In this document: piece by piece, positions 1 through 7,404 of the stretch | Layout of the letters: each line of letters opens with the position of its first letter | Position numbering within the stretch: position 1 is the stretch's first letter | From: Methanothrix sp. | GTDB taxonomy: Archaea; Halobacteriota; Methanosarcinia; Methanotrichales; Methanotrichaceae | NCBI GenBank assembly: GCA_003162615.1 | Contig: PMNG01000105.1 | Coordinates: 288-17,764 of the forward strand | Length of the DNA stretch: 17,477 nt | Direction of reading: 5' to 3' | Program-made: the position numbers and the translations under genes | The notes under the pieces: model-generated | Seen by the model: the letters and a program-made list of their open reading frames with translations, nothing else | Database searches by the model: none | What the model was told of the DNA's origin: nothing

Positions 1-2
1 GG

Positions 3-704
3 TTTGCGGACAAGCTCATGGGGTGGGGAAGCGCCTGGGTACTGGACGAGCGGCTGAACAGGGGCGTTGGGTTCACCACCAAGTCGTCAGTCGAACAGAT
101 GCTGTCGGGCACTCCTTGGCAAGAATCCGGCCTGCGTATTCCTACGTGCGGATCTGCTATGAGGGCAGCACCCATCGGACTTCTTTACCACTGCGACCTC
201 GGCATAGTCAGCAGCTACGCTGATCTTCAATCCATCTGCACCCACTGCAGCCCGGCCTCCAGGGCAGGATCTATTGCCATCGCTTCAGGCGTAGCCCTGT
301 CTCTCATGGGCATCCCTAAACAGACGATCTTGAGAATTGCCTCGGATCTTTCAAGGCGGGCTGACAAAGAGTTTGCCGACCGGCTCTTATGGGCCGGGTC
401 CCTGATCGACCTCGATCCGGCTGATGCACTTTCGGCAATCGGCAACTCTCCGGCGGTCTTCGAGACGGTTCCTGCCGCATTCTACTGCTTCATCCGGTTT
501 GATCCGGAGGAGGCGCTGATCCGCGCGGCCAACGTCGGGGGTGATACCGACTCAATAGCCTCCATGGCGGGAGCCTTAGCTGGAGCGTTTTATGGAACAT
601 CATGGCTCCCTGAACGTTGGCTCTCCTGCTTGGAGGGGAGGGAGCGCCTTTCGCAAACAGCCGAGAGGCTGGCTGACCTGAGCATCATGATATGTGGCGT
701 CTAG
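3..704 (+). CDS. ADP-ribosylglycohydrolase family protein (5' truncated by window edge)
   Basis: Members of this family (DraG/ARH-like) hydrolyse ADP-ribose from modified proteins or related substrates using two Mg ions in a helical fold. Two family hallmarks are visible: a GSAMRAAPIG stretch (about residues 46-55 counted from the ATG at 18) and a C-terminal GGDTDSIASMAGALAG stretch about 40 residues before the end, whose Asp residues bind metal. The N-terminal part that normally carries the GDALG and first metal-binding Asp motifs is absent, and the frame is open to base 3, so the gene almost certainly begins left of the window and the ATG at 18 is internal. Visible length is about 233 codons, against roughly 300 in the family. 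It ends 35 bp before argC. Which substrate it acts on cannot be told. Confidence 0.85.
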   Translation, partial: FADKLMGWGSAWVLDERLNRGVGFTTKSSVEQMLSGTPWQESGLRIPTCGSAMRAAPIGLLYHCDLGIVSSYADLQSICTHCSPASRAGSIAIASGVALSLMGIPKQTILRIASDLSRRADKEFADRLLWAGSLIDLDPADALSAIGNSPAVFETVPAAFYCFIRFDPEEALIRAANVGGDTDSIASMAGALAGAFYGTSWLPERWLSCLEGRERLSQTAERLADLSIMICGV

Positions 705-713
705 GCCGAGGCC

Positions 714-723
714 AATTTATATC
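714..723 (+). promoter_or_regulatory. TATA box of the argC operon
   Basis: The AT-rich box AATTTATATC is centred about 25-30 bp before the ATGs at 740 and 746. This is the normal archaeal TATA-to-start-site distance, so transcription would begin at or next to the start codon, giving a leaderless argC message. Inferred by inspection only. Confidence 0.5.
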
Positions 724-739
724 ATTAAGTCGTGTTGTC

Positions 740-1771
740 ATGCGTATGATAGATGTAGGAATAGTCGGCGGCTCAGGTTACACAGGTGGAGAGCTGCTGC
801 GGCTTCTGGCGGGCCACCCTCTGGCAAAGGTCGTGTGCGTAACCTCAAGAAAACTGGCGGGAAAGCCGGTGGCTTCTGTACACCCGCACATTCGCGGGAT
901 CTATTCTATCTCCTTTGAGGCACCATCGGCAAAAGAGGTCGCAGAGAGGTGCGACGTGGTCTTCACAGCCGTGCCCCACGGCACAGCCATGGACTGGGTG
1001 CCTGAGCTTCTTGATGCAGGCACAAAGGTGATAGACCTGAGTTCCGACTATCGTCTGCCTGTGGACGTCTTTGAAAAGACCTACGGCACAAAGCACCGTG
1101 CCCCCAGGGATGCGATCTTCGGTCTATGCGAGCTTCATCCAGAGGTAGCTAGTGCTAGCCTGGTCGGAAACCCAGGATGTTATCCCACAGGAGCTACCCT
1201 GGCGGTCGCTCCCCTGGCAAAAGCAGGCTTGGTGGACAGGGTAGTCTTTGACTCCAAGTCCGGAATCTCCGGTGCAGGAGCCGAGCCTACAGAGACCAGC
1301 CACTACCCCAACATGGCCGAGAACGTGATCCCCTATAAGCTGACAGCTCATCGTCATGCTCCTGAGATCAGGCAGGAGCTGACGAGGCTCTCCAAGGACA
1401 TCAGGGTCAGCTTCACGCCCCACGTGGTGCCGTCGGTTCGGGGAATCCTGACCACTGCCCACGTCTTCGCTAAAGAGGATGCCGTGGACACCATCCAGGA
1501 CAGGACCGCAGTGGCTGAGATCTACAGGGAGTTCTACAAAAACGCCCACTTCATCAGGATGATCGAAGATACTCCCAAGCTGAGCTCAGTCCGGGGGTCC
1601 AACTTCTGCGACATAAGCTTCGAGCCTGAGAAGGGATCGGATCGGCTGGTGGTACTATCTGCCATTGATAATCTAGTCAAGGGGGCATCAGGCCAGGCCA
1701 TTCAGAACATGAACCTGATGTCAGGCTTCGATGAGACTACGGGATTGTGGTTCCCAGGACTCGCGCCGTAA
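740..1771 (+). CDS. argC: N-acetyl-gamma-glutamyl-phosphate reductase
   Basis: ArgC reduces N-acetylglutamyl phosphate to the semialdehyde with NADPH, the third step of arginine synthesis. The protein is 343 aa, normal for the family. The N-terminal Rossmann motif GGSGYTGGELL lies at residues 10-20. The catalytic cysteine is Cys147 in GNPGCYPTG, and the conserved HRHAPEI near residues 204-210 holds the catalytic His. I chose the ATG at 740 (MRMIDVG; 746 is an equally good choice) because the frame upstream to 692 overlaps the preceding gene and encodes no family-like sequence, and because the TATA box is at the right distance. It is the first gene of a run argC-CBS-argJ-argH with short gaps or overlaps, so probably one operon. 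Confidence 0.96.
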   Translation: MRMIDVGIVGGSGYTGGELLRLLAGHPLAKVVCVTSRKLAGKPVASVHPHIRGIYSISFEAPSAKEVAERCDVVFTAVPHGTAMDWVPELLDAGTKVIDLSSDYRLPVDVFEKTYGTKHRAPRDAIFGLCELHPEVASASLVGNPGCYPTGATLAVAPLAKAGLVDRVVFDSKSGISGAGAEPTETSHYPNMAENVIPYKLTAHRHAPEIRQELTRLSKDIRVSFTPHVVPSVRGILTTAHVFAKEDAVDTIQDRTAVAEIYREFYKNAHFIRMIEDTPKLSSVRGSNFCDISFEPEKGSDRLVVLSAIDNLVKGASGQAIQNMNLMSGFDETTGLWFPGLAP

Positions 1772-1785
1772 ATCGAGGGATTGAA

Positions 1786-2262
1786 ATGTTGGTCAGAGAT
1801 GTGATGAACTCAAAGCCGGTGACCTGCCAGAATGAGGATACGGTCAGCGAAGCCGCCAGAGAGATGAAAAGAAAAAAGATAAGCGGAATGCCCGTCCTGG
1901 ATGGAGACCGGCTGGTGGGTGTAATATCAGAGTCTGATGTGCTGCGGCTGCTATCCGGAGAGGAGGAGGGGCAGCTCTGGCTTCCCAGCCCTCTTGAGAT
2001 CCTTGAGGTGCCCTTCAGGGACCTTCTGAAATGGGAGAAACTTCACGCAAGCGTCGAAGATATCTCCAAGAAGAAGGTCTCGGAGGTCATGCATAGGGAC
2101 GTGCGTACGATTGGACCCGCCGACTCTATAGAGGAGGCGGCATCGATTATGACCCGGCATAGGATCAACCGCTTGCCCGTCATCGAGAATGACAAGCTTG
2201 TGGGAATCGTCACTCGTGGTGACATAATAACCGGTCTAGGGAAGTCTAATGAAGAGGCTTGA
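1786..2262 (+). CDS. Two-CBS-domain protein inside the arginine operon
   Basis: This 158-aa protein consists almost only of a CBS pair (Bateman module), which in other proteins binds AMP, ATP, SAM or similar ligands and acts as an energy or metabolite sensor. CBS1 runs from the start (MLVRDVMNSKPV) to about residue 55 and ends in LVGVISESDVLRLL; CBS2 runs from about residue 97 (VSEVMHRDV) to the end with LVGIVTRGDIITGL. A linker of about 40 residues rich in Trp, Leu and Glu separates them. The ATG at 1786 has a GAGGGA ribosome-binding site 5 nt upstream; the longer frame from GTG 1747 would overlap argC and adds no domain. Its stop overlaps the argJ start by 14 nt, so translation is likely coupled to argJ. 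A regulatory role in arginine synthesis is inference from position. Confidence 0.92.
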   Translation: MLVRDVMNSKPVTCQNEDTVSEAAREMKRKKISGMPVLDGDRLVGVISESDVLRLLSGEEEGQLWLPSPLEILEVPFRDLLKWEKLHASVEDISKKKVSEVMHRDVRTIGPADSIEEAASIMTRHRINRLPVIENDKLVGIVTRGDIITGLGKSNEEA

Positions 2263-3412
2263 AGGCGGCATCTGCGCAGTGCCGGGGGTTTCGGCCTCTG
2301 GAGCAAGGAAAGGAAAGTATGGCCTCGCTTTGATAGCTGCAAGCGGTGTTGCGGTAGGAATGTTCACCAAGAACAAGATCCGTGCGGCACCCCTGGACGT
2401 GACAGCCGAGAACCTGGAGAACGGCTGGCTGAACGGTGTAATTGCCAACAGCGGGTGTGCAAACTGCTATACCGGAGTGCAGGGCCTTCAGGATGCCAAA
2501 GACATGGCTCGTATGATGGCAGCTCTCCTAAAGACGGACGCGAGCAGGATCGGTGTGGCCTCAACTGGCGTGATAGGACGACCCATGGAAATGAATATCA
2601 TCGAGTCGCTCTTTCAGGAAGCGAAGACCAGACTCAGAAGCAGCCCTGAAGCCAGCCAAGAAGCGGCCAGGGCTATTATGACAACTGACACTAGAGTGAA
2701 AGAGATGGCTGTGGAGAATGTTGGTGTGCACGTAGCTGGGATCGTTAAGGGTGCCGGGATGATCGAGCCCAACATGGCGACAATGCTCTGCTTCATTTAC
2801 ACCGATGCCGACCTACCTCGAGCTGAGCTTAAAGACTGCCTGGCCCATGCCGTGACCGACAGCTTCAACATGCTTACTATTGACGGCGACACCAGCACTA
2901 ACGACACTGTCCTTCTTACAGCCACCGGTGCTCAAAAATGCGACATTGGGGCCTTCAGGGAAGCTCTGAACCAGGTATGCACCGAGCTGGCACGGATGAT
3001 GGCCAGGGACGGCGAGGGCGCCACCAAGTACTTCGAAACTGTGATCACCAGAGCCGGGAGTGAGGAGGATGCCCGGGCAGCGGCTCGATCTGTAGTCCGT
3101 AGCAGCCTTGTAAAGACTGCGGTCTATGGTTCCGACCCCAACTGGGGCAGGATAGTGGCAGCAGTGGGCAGATCAGGAGCACGGCTGGAACCTGAACGCA
3201 TTACCCTAAGCATCGAGGGCAATGGTTGCGAGGTGACCCTGGTGGAGAGAGGAAGAATAGTCCAAGGCGTGCTGGACCAGGCCAAAGAGATCATGAAAGG
3301 GGACTCCATCCTCATCTATGTCGATCTGGGCCTAGGAGACGCGACTGCCCGAAGCTTCGGCTGCGACCTGACCCCAGGATACGTGGACATAAACGCAAAT
3401 TACACGACCTGA
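2249..3412 (+). CDS. argJ: Glutamate N-acetyltransferase / ornithine acetyltransferase (ArgJ)
   Basis: ArgJ moves the acetyl group from N-acetylornithine to glutamate, recycling the acetyl group in arginine synthesis; some members also use acetyl-CoA. The 387-aa protein shows the self-cleavage site in MIEPNMATMLCFI, where Thr178 would become the N-terminal nucleophile of the beta chain. The oxyanion-hole motif STGVIG (Thr106-Gly107) and an NSGCANCYTG stretch at 67-76 are present. The C-terminus carries the conserved asparagine-rich end of the family (DINANYTT). The ATG at 2249 lies inside the end of the CBS gene, with AGGGAAG about 5 nt before it. Whether the enzyme is mono- or bifunctional cannot be read from sequence alone. 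Confidence 0.96.
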   Translation: MKRLEGGICAVPGVSASGARKGKYGLALIAASGVAVGMFTKNKIRAAPLDVTAENLENGWLNGVIANSGCANCYTGVQGLQDAKDMARMMAALLKTDASRIGVASTGVIGRPMEMNIIESLFQEAKTRLRSSPEASQEAARAIMTTDTRVKEMAVENVGVHVAGIVKGAGMIEPNMATMLCFIYTDADLPRAELKDCLAHAVTDSFNMLTIDGDTSTNDTVLLTATGAQKCDIGAFREALNQVCTELARMMARDGEGATKYFETVITRAGSEEDARAAARSVVRSSLVKTAVYGSDPNWGRIVAAVGRSGARLEPERITLSIEGNGCEVTLVERGRIVQGVLDQAKEIMKGDSILIYVDLGLGDATARSFGCDLTPGYVDINANYTT

Positions 3413-3413
3413 T

Positions 3414-4889
3414 ATGTTTCGCGACCAACGCTTGGGTGGGATTACCCTGGATGGCAAAAGAGATGGTTCTACGGCGACACTTCCAGAGTATGTCCTGGAG
3501 TTCCTGTCATCAAAGGAGGCCGACAGAAGGATCTTCGAAGCCGATCTGCTTGTGGACAGAGCCCATCTGATAATGCTTAAAGAGCAGGGCCTGGTTTCAG
3601 CCGAGACGTGTTCCCGGATCATCGATGTTTTGGACAAACTCGAAGAACGCGATCTCAGAGTGGGCAACGAAGAGGATGTTCATGAGGCCATTGAAAAGCA
3701 GGTTATCGCGCTCGTCGGACCGGAAGGAGGACGAATGCACACCGGTCGGTCCAGGAATGATGAGGTCGCTACGTGTATTCGATTGGCGCAGCGCGACCAG
3801 ATGCTCGATCTTATGAACGAACTCATATCTCTGATCAAGACACTTCTAGATCTGGCAGGAAAGAACACGGAGACAATCATCCCCGGTTACACCCATACCC
3901 AGCACGCTCAACCGACAACCCTCGCTCACCATCTATTGGCTCATGCCGACAGTTATGCTAGGGACCTGGAAAGGCTGAAGGAAGCCTACATGAGGGTCAA
4001 TCAGAGCCCTCTTGGAGCGGCAGCCTTCGCCTCCACCGGCTTTAACATAAACAGGCAGAGGACTTGTCAGCTCCTTGGGTTCGATGGCTTAGTGGAGAAC
4101 AGCATGGACGCAGTCTCCACCAGAGATTTTATTCTGGAAGTCTTGTCGGATCTGTCTATTCTCATGGTCAATCTGAGCCGCCTGGCAGAGGAGATCATTT
4201 TGTGGTCCACTTCTGAGTTCGGCTATCTGGAGCTGGACAACCGTTTCGCCTCCACCAGTTCCATCATGCCTCAAAAGAAGAACCCCGATACTGCGGAGCT
4301 GGCCCGCGGCAAGACCGGATCCGTCATTGGAAGCCTTGTCTCAGCCTTGTCCATCTGCAAGGCTCTTCCCATGAGCTACAACCGGGACCTTCAGGAGGTC
4401 ACTCCCCACCTCTGGCGGGGCATGGACTGGGCTAGAAGTACGGTACGTATCCTGAATGGCTGTGTATCCACTTTAAAATTTAATAAGGCGCGGCTTGAAG
4501 AAAGTTCTGCATCTGGTTTCTCCACGGCAACTGAACTGGCGGATTCCTTAGTCCGCATAACGGGCATGCCATTTCGAATTGCTCATCTGATCGTGGGAAG
4601 GATCGCAGCATCAGGCCATAAGCCGAATTTGCCTGAGCTGGATACGGCAGCAATGGAATTCGCGGGTTTTAGGCCCAGCGAACATGGTTTCAGCGTTGAG
4701 ATTCTCGAAAAGGCACTGGACCCGCGAAGCAACGTGGCCCTAAGGTCCAACACGGGAGGACCAGCGCCTACTGAGACAAAAAGGATGGTTTCTGATCGTT
4801 TAACAACGATAGACGAGGAAAAGGACCGGATCTCTGAGATGCGCTCCAGAGTTGACAATGCGTTGGACGCACTGAAAAATATGAGGTAA
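3414..4889 (+). CDS. argH: Argininosuccinate lyase
   Basis: ArgH splits argininosuccinate to arginine and fumarate, the last step of the pathway. It is 491 aa and belongs to the fumarase/aspartase superfamily. The superfamily signature TSSIMPQKKNPD is at residues 281-292, with the catalytic serine at position 283, and the GYTHTQHAQP segment near residue 160 contains the catalytic His. The ATG at 3414 is one base after the argJ stop, so the two are translationally coupled. It is the last gene of the arg run; an AT-rich gap follows. The N-terminal 15 residues (GGITLDGKRDG) are less conserved than the rest, as usual in this family. Confidence 0.96.
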   Translation: MFRDQRLGGITLDGKRDGSTATLPEYVLEFLSSKEADRRIFEADLLVDRAHLIMLKEQGLVSAETCSRIIDVLDKLEERDLRVGNEEDVHEAIEKQVIALVGPEGGRMHTGRSRNDEVATCIRLAQRDQMLDLMNELISLIKTLLDLAGKNTETIIPGYTHTQHAQPTTLAHHLLAHADSYARDLERLKEAYMRVNQSPLGAAAFASTGFNINRQRTCQLLGFDGLVENSMDAVSTRDFILEVLSDLSILMVNLSRLAEEIILWSTSEFGYLELDNRFASTSSIMPQKKNPDTAELARGKTGSVIGSLVSALSICKALPMSYNRDLQEVTPHLWRGMDWARSTVRILNGCVSTLKFNKARLEESSASGFSTATELADSLVRITGMPFRIAHLIVGRIAASGHKPNLPELDTAAMEFAGFRPSEHGFSVEILEKALDPRSNVALRSNTGGPAPTETKRMVSDRLTTIDEEKDRISEMRSRVDNALDALKNMR

Positions 4890-5270
4890 AAGACGGTCGC
4901 GAAGATGTCAACGGGACGCATGAATTGATGGTTTCTAGTGCGGCTACAAACCTTCGTCCTCTCTATGGCCATTGTATATCAATGCATAAAGATGTAAAGG
5001 TAATGTGTCTTGGTCTGACGATTCATAATGTTAATTGATCTGGCAACAGCCCGAAAGATGTCTTATTTTGCGTTAATCATCTATAATATATAAAATTATT
5101 GAGTTATAAAGTCTATAGAAGATCTTGTTCCGTATCTTTGCACATATTTTACGAGCTTTGCACTTATACATAAATATTTTATAGGCTCTGTTTCCATTCT
5201 TTGTATATCTAATGCTGGATTACTATGATTACCATTATCTATAAATATTTTAACAACAATTGTAATTAGT
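4890..5270. other. AT-rich intergenic region with promoter elements
   Basis: About 380 bp without a convincing gene. The first 150 bp are of mixed composition; the remainder is strongly AT-rich. TATA-like boxes appear near 5085-5098, 5169-5181 and 5239-5247, the last serving the next gene. The 12-mer ATAAATATTTTA occurs twice (from 5170 and 5241). An 8-bp palindrome ACAATTGT (5256-5263) sits between the last TATA box and the start codon and could be an operator. A short frame of about 36 codons from an ATG at 4928 has no supporting signal. Confidence 0.5.
5239..5247 (+). promoter_or_regulatory. TATA box for the DUF1699-like gene
   Basis: CTATAAATA is centred 27-28 bp before the ATG at 5271, placing the transcription start at the start codon itself; no Shine-Dalgarno sequence is visible between them. 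This suggests a leaderless transcript. Confidence 0.55.
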
Positions 5271-5678
5271 ATGAAGCTGAGGGTAGTTAGCTCAAAGAAT
5301 GAGATCACGGATCTGAATCGCAATGAACAGATAGTTCACTTAGCCTTTCGTGCCTCAAACATGGATGTAATGGGACTTGTTCAATCATGTCCCCGGCTCA
5401 GGGCAGTCCAAATTCCGCCATCTTACCACGAAACCATGTCCAAAGCTGCCCAGCAGTTCCTGGAGATCCAAGGGGTTGAGCTGCTAAAAGGCGATGTGTG
5501 GGGACACCGGAAGGACATCGATGAGTATTATACTGTTAGCGATAAGGTAATACGGAGGATTTCCGGCCTGATGGGCGAGGGCAATAGCATAGAGGAGACT
5601 GTGAAGAGAGTTCAGAGGGAGACCAAGCTCTCTGAGGACCTGATCAGGTATATCTTGAAGGAGCAAGTGATGGCATAA
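5271..5678 (+). CDS. DUF1699-like conserved methanogen protein
   Basis: A 135-aa soluble protein with no signal peptide or membrane segment. I recognise it from memory as resembling DUF1699, a family of unknown function found in methanogens, through the opening KLRVVSSKNEI, the segment EQIVHLAFRASNMDV and the motif GDVWGHRKDIDEYY around residues 74-87. The first half has alternating beta/alpha character with a leucine-rich-repeat-like pattern (VQSCPRLRAVQIPPSY). The last 40 residues look like a small helical, possibly DNA-binding, domain (IEETVKRVQRETKLSEDLIRYILK). It stands alone with its own promoter and is followed by two hairpins. The function is unknown; the family assignment needs a profile search. 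Confidence 0.7.
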   Translation: MKLRVVSSKNEITDLNRNEQIVHLAFRASNMDVMGLVQSCPRLRAVQIPPSYHETMSKAAQQFLEIQGVELLKGDVWGHRKDIDEYYTVSDKVIRRISGLMGEGNSIEETVKRVQRETKLSEDLIRYILKEQVMA

Positions 5679-5727
5679 GCGGTTTTCGCTTCTGCTCTCA
5701 AACCAGTTCCTTTTCGAAACGAGAGCA
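5677..5727 (+). terminator. Two consecutive stem-loops after the DUF1699-like gene
   Basis: AAGCG/CGCTT (5677-5681 and 5687-5691) forms a perfect 5-bp stem with loop GTTTT that overlaps the stop codon. It is followed by TGCTCTC/GAGAGCA (5693-5699 and 5721-5727), a perfect 7-bp stem with a 21-nt loop. They could end or stabilise the transcript. No long T run follows, so the terminator call is tentative. Confidence 0.4.
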
Positions 5728-5780
5728 ATGACGTTTCTCGGCACTACATTTTATATGGAATAAAATCCAGAATTTCGGCA

Positions 5781-5977
5781 GTGGATCTTATTTGGTCCGT
5801 GCAGGAGTTCCTGGCCAAAGGGCTTAGGCGGTTCACTGGAGAGTTGGTCGGTAATACGAAGTTCCTGATGAGGAGATCGAAGAAGTATTATCGGGATTCC
5901 TGGAGAAGACCCATGGTCCCGCAGAGAGGGTTGTAAGATTGGTATACCGTATAAGCTGCCCTCGCTTCTCTTCGTAG
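5781..5977 (+). pseudogene. Possible degraded coding remnant, frameshifted
   Basis: Two abutting frames read like parts of one protein. The first, from a GTG at 5781, begins DLIWSVQEFLAKGLRRFTG and runs to a stop at 5934-5936, but its second half becomes basic and unnatural. The second, open from 5855 (just after a TAA) to a stop at 5975-5977, gives the protein-like YEVPDEEIEEVLSGFLEKTH and continues RVVRLVYRI. Joining them by a single frameshift near 5850 gives about 60 residues. A TATA-like box TTTATAT at 5750-5756 lies about 27 bp before the GTG. I recognise no family. It could be a decayed gene or chance; the confidence is low. Confidence 0.3.
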
Positions 5978-5989
5978 GCCGCGTATGTA

Positions 5990-6212
5990 TCTGAGGTGCC
6001 GGGCAGAGCTTGAGAAGTCTCTCATGATACACGACCACGTAAAGCTCCTTAAGATTGATAACTCCTAACCGCAGGGCCTCCTCTACCACGTGATCCGGCC
6101 TAGAAGAACGGGCCGGGCTGCTCTCAATGATAGCCTTGAATCTTTTAGAGTCATAAGGACGGCGCGTAGGAGAGTGCTTTTTGGCCTGAACGTCACTATG
6201 AAAATTATTGCA
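5990..6212 (-). pseudogene. Possible coding remnant lacking a start codon
   Basis: On the minus strand one frame is open from 6212 (after a stop at 6213-6215) towards lower coordinates. It reads like protein: QAKKHSPTRRPYDSKRFKAI, then RPDHVVEEALRLGVINLKEL, then a Tyr/Val-rich stretch ending HERLLKL. No ATG lies near its beginning; the first GTG is at 6089, in the middle of the protein-like part. Beyond about 5990 the sequence loses protein-like character. A truncated or decayed gene is one reading; an open frame by chance is the other. No family recognised. Confidence 0.3.
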
Positions 6213-6235
6213 TTAGCATAAATCAGAGTGCGGCC

Positions 6236-6246
6236 AAAATATATAT
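6236..6246 (+). promoter_or_regulatory. TATA box of the tpiA operon
   Basis: AAAATATATAT is centred near 6241. Transcription would start around 6266-6270, leaving a short leader that holds the GAGGGAG ribosome-binding site (6272-6278) before the GTG at 6282. Confidence 0.5.
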
Positions 6247-6281
6247 GCCATCTGAAAACATAGGTGACAGCGAGGGAGAAA

Positions 6282-6944
6282 GTGACTTTAATTGTGCTTA
6301 ATTTCAAAACGTACCGCGAAGCAACAGGCGACAATGCCCTAAGACTGGCTGAGATCTGCGAGGACGTCTCAAAAGAGTACTCCGTTAAGATAATAGCGGC
6401 TCCTCAGGTTGCAGACATCCATGCCATCTCCGAAGCGGTAAAGATTCCCGTTTATGCTCAGCACATCGACGGAGTGGGCTATGGCGGATTCACCGGCCAT
6501 GTCACTGCAGCATCTCTCAAGGCAGCGGGGGCCAGTGGTTCGCTCATAAACCATTCTGAGCGAAGGCTCAAGCTGGCTGATATCGAGGCCTCCATTTCTG
6601 CATGCAAGTCTTTCGGCCTGGCCACTATCGTCTGCACCAACAACGTAGCCACGACCAGAGCAGCAGCCGCAATGAAGCCGGACTATGTCGCCGTGGAGCC
6701 TCCGGAGCTGATAGGAAGTGGCATACCTGTGTCTAAGGCAGATCCTGGGATCGTAAAGGGCTCGGTGGATGCGGTCAAGAAGATCGAGCCTGGAGTCGGG
6801 GTTCTCTGCGGAGCCGGCATAACCCACGGCGAGGATCTGAAAGCTGCACTTGAGCTGGGCTCAGAGGGAGTTCTTCTGGCCTCAGGGATTGTCAAGGCAA
6901 AGGACCAACGTAAGGCTCTTGAGGAATTGGTGACCGGAGCCTGA
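6282..6944 (+). CDS. tpiA: Triosephosphate isomerase, archaeal type
   Basis: TIM interconverts dihydroxyacetone phosphate and glyceraldehyde 3-phosphate in gluconeogenesis/glycolysis; here it also stands near lipid genes that draw on triose phosphate. The 220-aa length matches the short archaeal form rather than the roughly 250-aa bacterial one. Catalytic residues are all present: Lys9 in VLNFKTY, His91 in INHSERR, Glu139 in VAVEPPELIG; the phosphate-binding GAGI is near residue 178. I prefer the GTG at 6282 because GAGGGAG lies 3-4 nt upstream and the predicted transcription start falls just before it; a GTG at 6264 would add six residues. It heads a four-gene operon, with acylphosphatase starting 2 nt after its stop. 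Confidence 0.94.
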   Translation: MTLIVLNFKTYREATGDNALRLAEICEDVSKEYSVKIIAAPQVADIHAISEAVKIPVYAQHIDGVGYGGFTGHVTAASLKAAGASGSLINHSERRLKLADIEASISACKSFGLATIVCTNNVATTRAAAAMKPDYVAVEPPELIGSGIPVSKADPGIVKGSVDAVKKIEPGVGVLCGAGITHGEDLKAALELGSEGVLLASGIVKAKDQRKALEELVTGA

Positions 6945-6946
6945 AA

Positions 6947-7216
6947 ATGATAAGCGTGCACGTGAGAGTTTCTGGTAGAGTCCAGGGCGTCTTCTACCGG
7001 GCCTATACTAAGGCTCAAGCCCAGGAGTTGGGTGTTAAGGGCTGGGTTCGCAACGTTCCCGGTGGTGGGGTGGAGGCCATCCTAGAGGGCGAGCGACAGA
7101 AAGTGGGCGAGTTGGTGGGACTCATGAAGACCGGCCCTGAGGGCTCAATGGTCTCAGGGTTTGAACTCTCTGAGCTAAAATGCAAAGGTTATGAGGACTT
7201 CAAGATCATTTATTGA
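6947..7216 (+). CDS. acyP: Acylphosphatase
   Basis: Acylphosphatase hydrolyses carboxyl-phosphate bonds, such as those of 1,3-bisphosphoglycerate or carbamoyl phosphate. The 89-aa protein has the family length and both signatures: GRVQGVFYRAYT (residues 10-21), whose Arg18 binds the phosphate, and GWVRNVPGGGVEA (from about residue 32), whose Asn36 positions the water. Its ATG is two bases after the tpiA stop, and its stop TGA overlaps the next ATG by one base (TGATG), so it is translated within the operon. Pairing with triosephosphate isomerase fits a role around triose or bisphosphoglycerate, but this is inference. Confidence 0.95.
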   Translation: MISVHVRVSGRVQGVFYRAYTKAQAQELGVKGWVRNVPGGGVEAILEGERQKVGELVGLMKTGPEGSMVSGFELSELKCKGYEDFKIIY

Positions 7217-7404
7217 TGTGGAGATGTGATCCCTTGCTTACTGTTAACAGATACAAATGCTGCTACTGCGGTGCCTGCGTAGGAGTCTGCCCGACAATGT
7301 CCCTTGAGCTGGTGGAGACCTGGCTGGAGGTATCACCAGAGTGCAAAGAGTGCGGCATCTGCACCAAGATTTGTCCCGTCGGCGCTCTGGAGGTCAAGGC
7401 ATGA
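7216..7404 (+). CDS. Small 2x[4Fe-4S] ferredoxin
   Basis: A 62-aa protein with two complete CxxCxxCxxxCP cluster motifs: CCYCGACVGVCP (from residue 15) and CKECGICTKICP (from residue 42). Each should bind one [4Fe-4S] cluster. The ATG at 7216 overlaps the acylphosphatase stop; a TTG at 7213 adds one residue. The stop overlaps the start of the geranylgeranyl reductase gene (ATGA). In Methanosarcina acetivorans a ferredoxin encoded next to geranylgeranyl reductase has been reported as needed for full saturation of archaeal lipids, so this protein is the likely electron donor to its neighbour. That link is by analogy and position. Confidence 0.93.
   Translation: MWRCDPLLTVNRYKCCYCGACVGVCPTMSLELVETWLEVSPECKECGICTKICPVGALEVKA

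Noticed and set aside
692..739. Longer argC start at ATG 692
   Set aside because: It overlaps the preceding gene, adds 16 residues unlike the family, and lies upstream of the TATA box.
1124..1549. 141-codon minus-strand frame inside argC
   Set aside because: Antisense shadow of a well-conserved gene; translation shows no domain.
1747..1785. GTG start for the CBS protein
   Set aside because: It lies within argC; the ATG at 1786 has GAGGGA at good spacing and starts right at CBS1.
4583..4972. 129-codon minus-strand frame over the end of argH
   Set aside because: Mostly antisense to argH; the part outside is short and unsupported.
4928..5038. Short frame after argH
   Set aside because: About 36 codons, no promoter or ribosome-binding site, composition not convincing.
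7341..7400. Longer geranylgeranyl reductase start at 7341
   Set aside because: The extra residues are an out-of-frame reading of the ferredoxin cluster region; the ATG at 7401 has a proper ribosome-binding site and begins the FAD motif at the normal distance.
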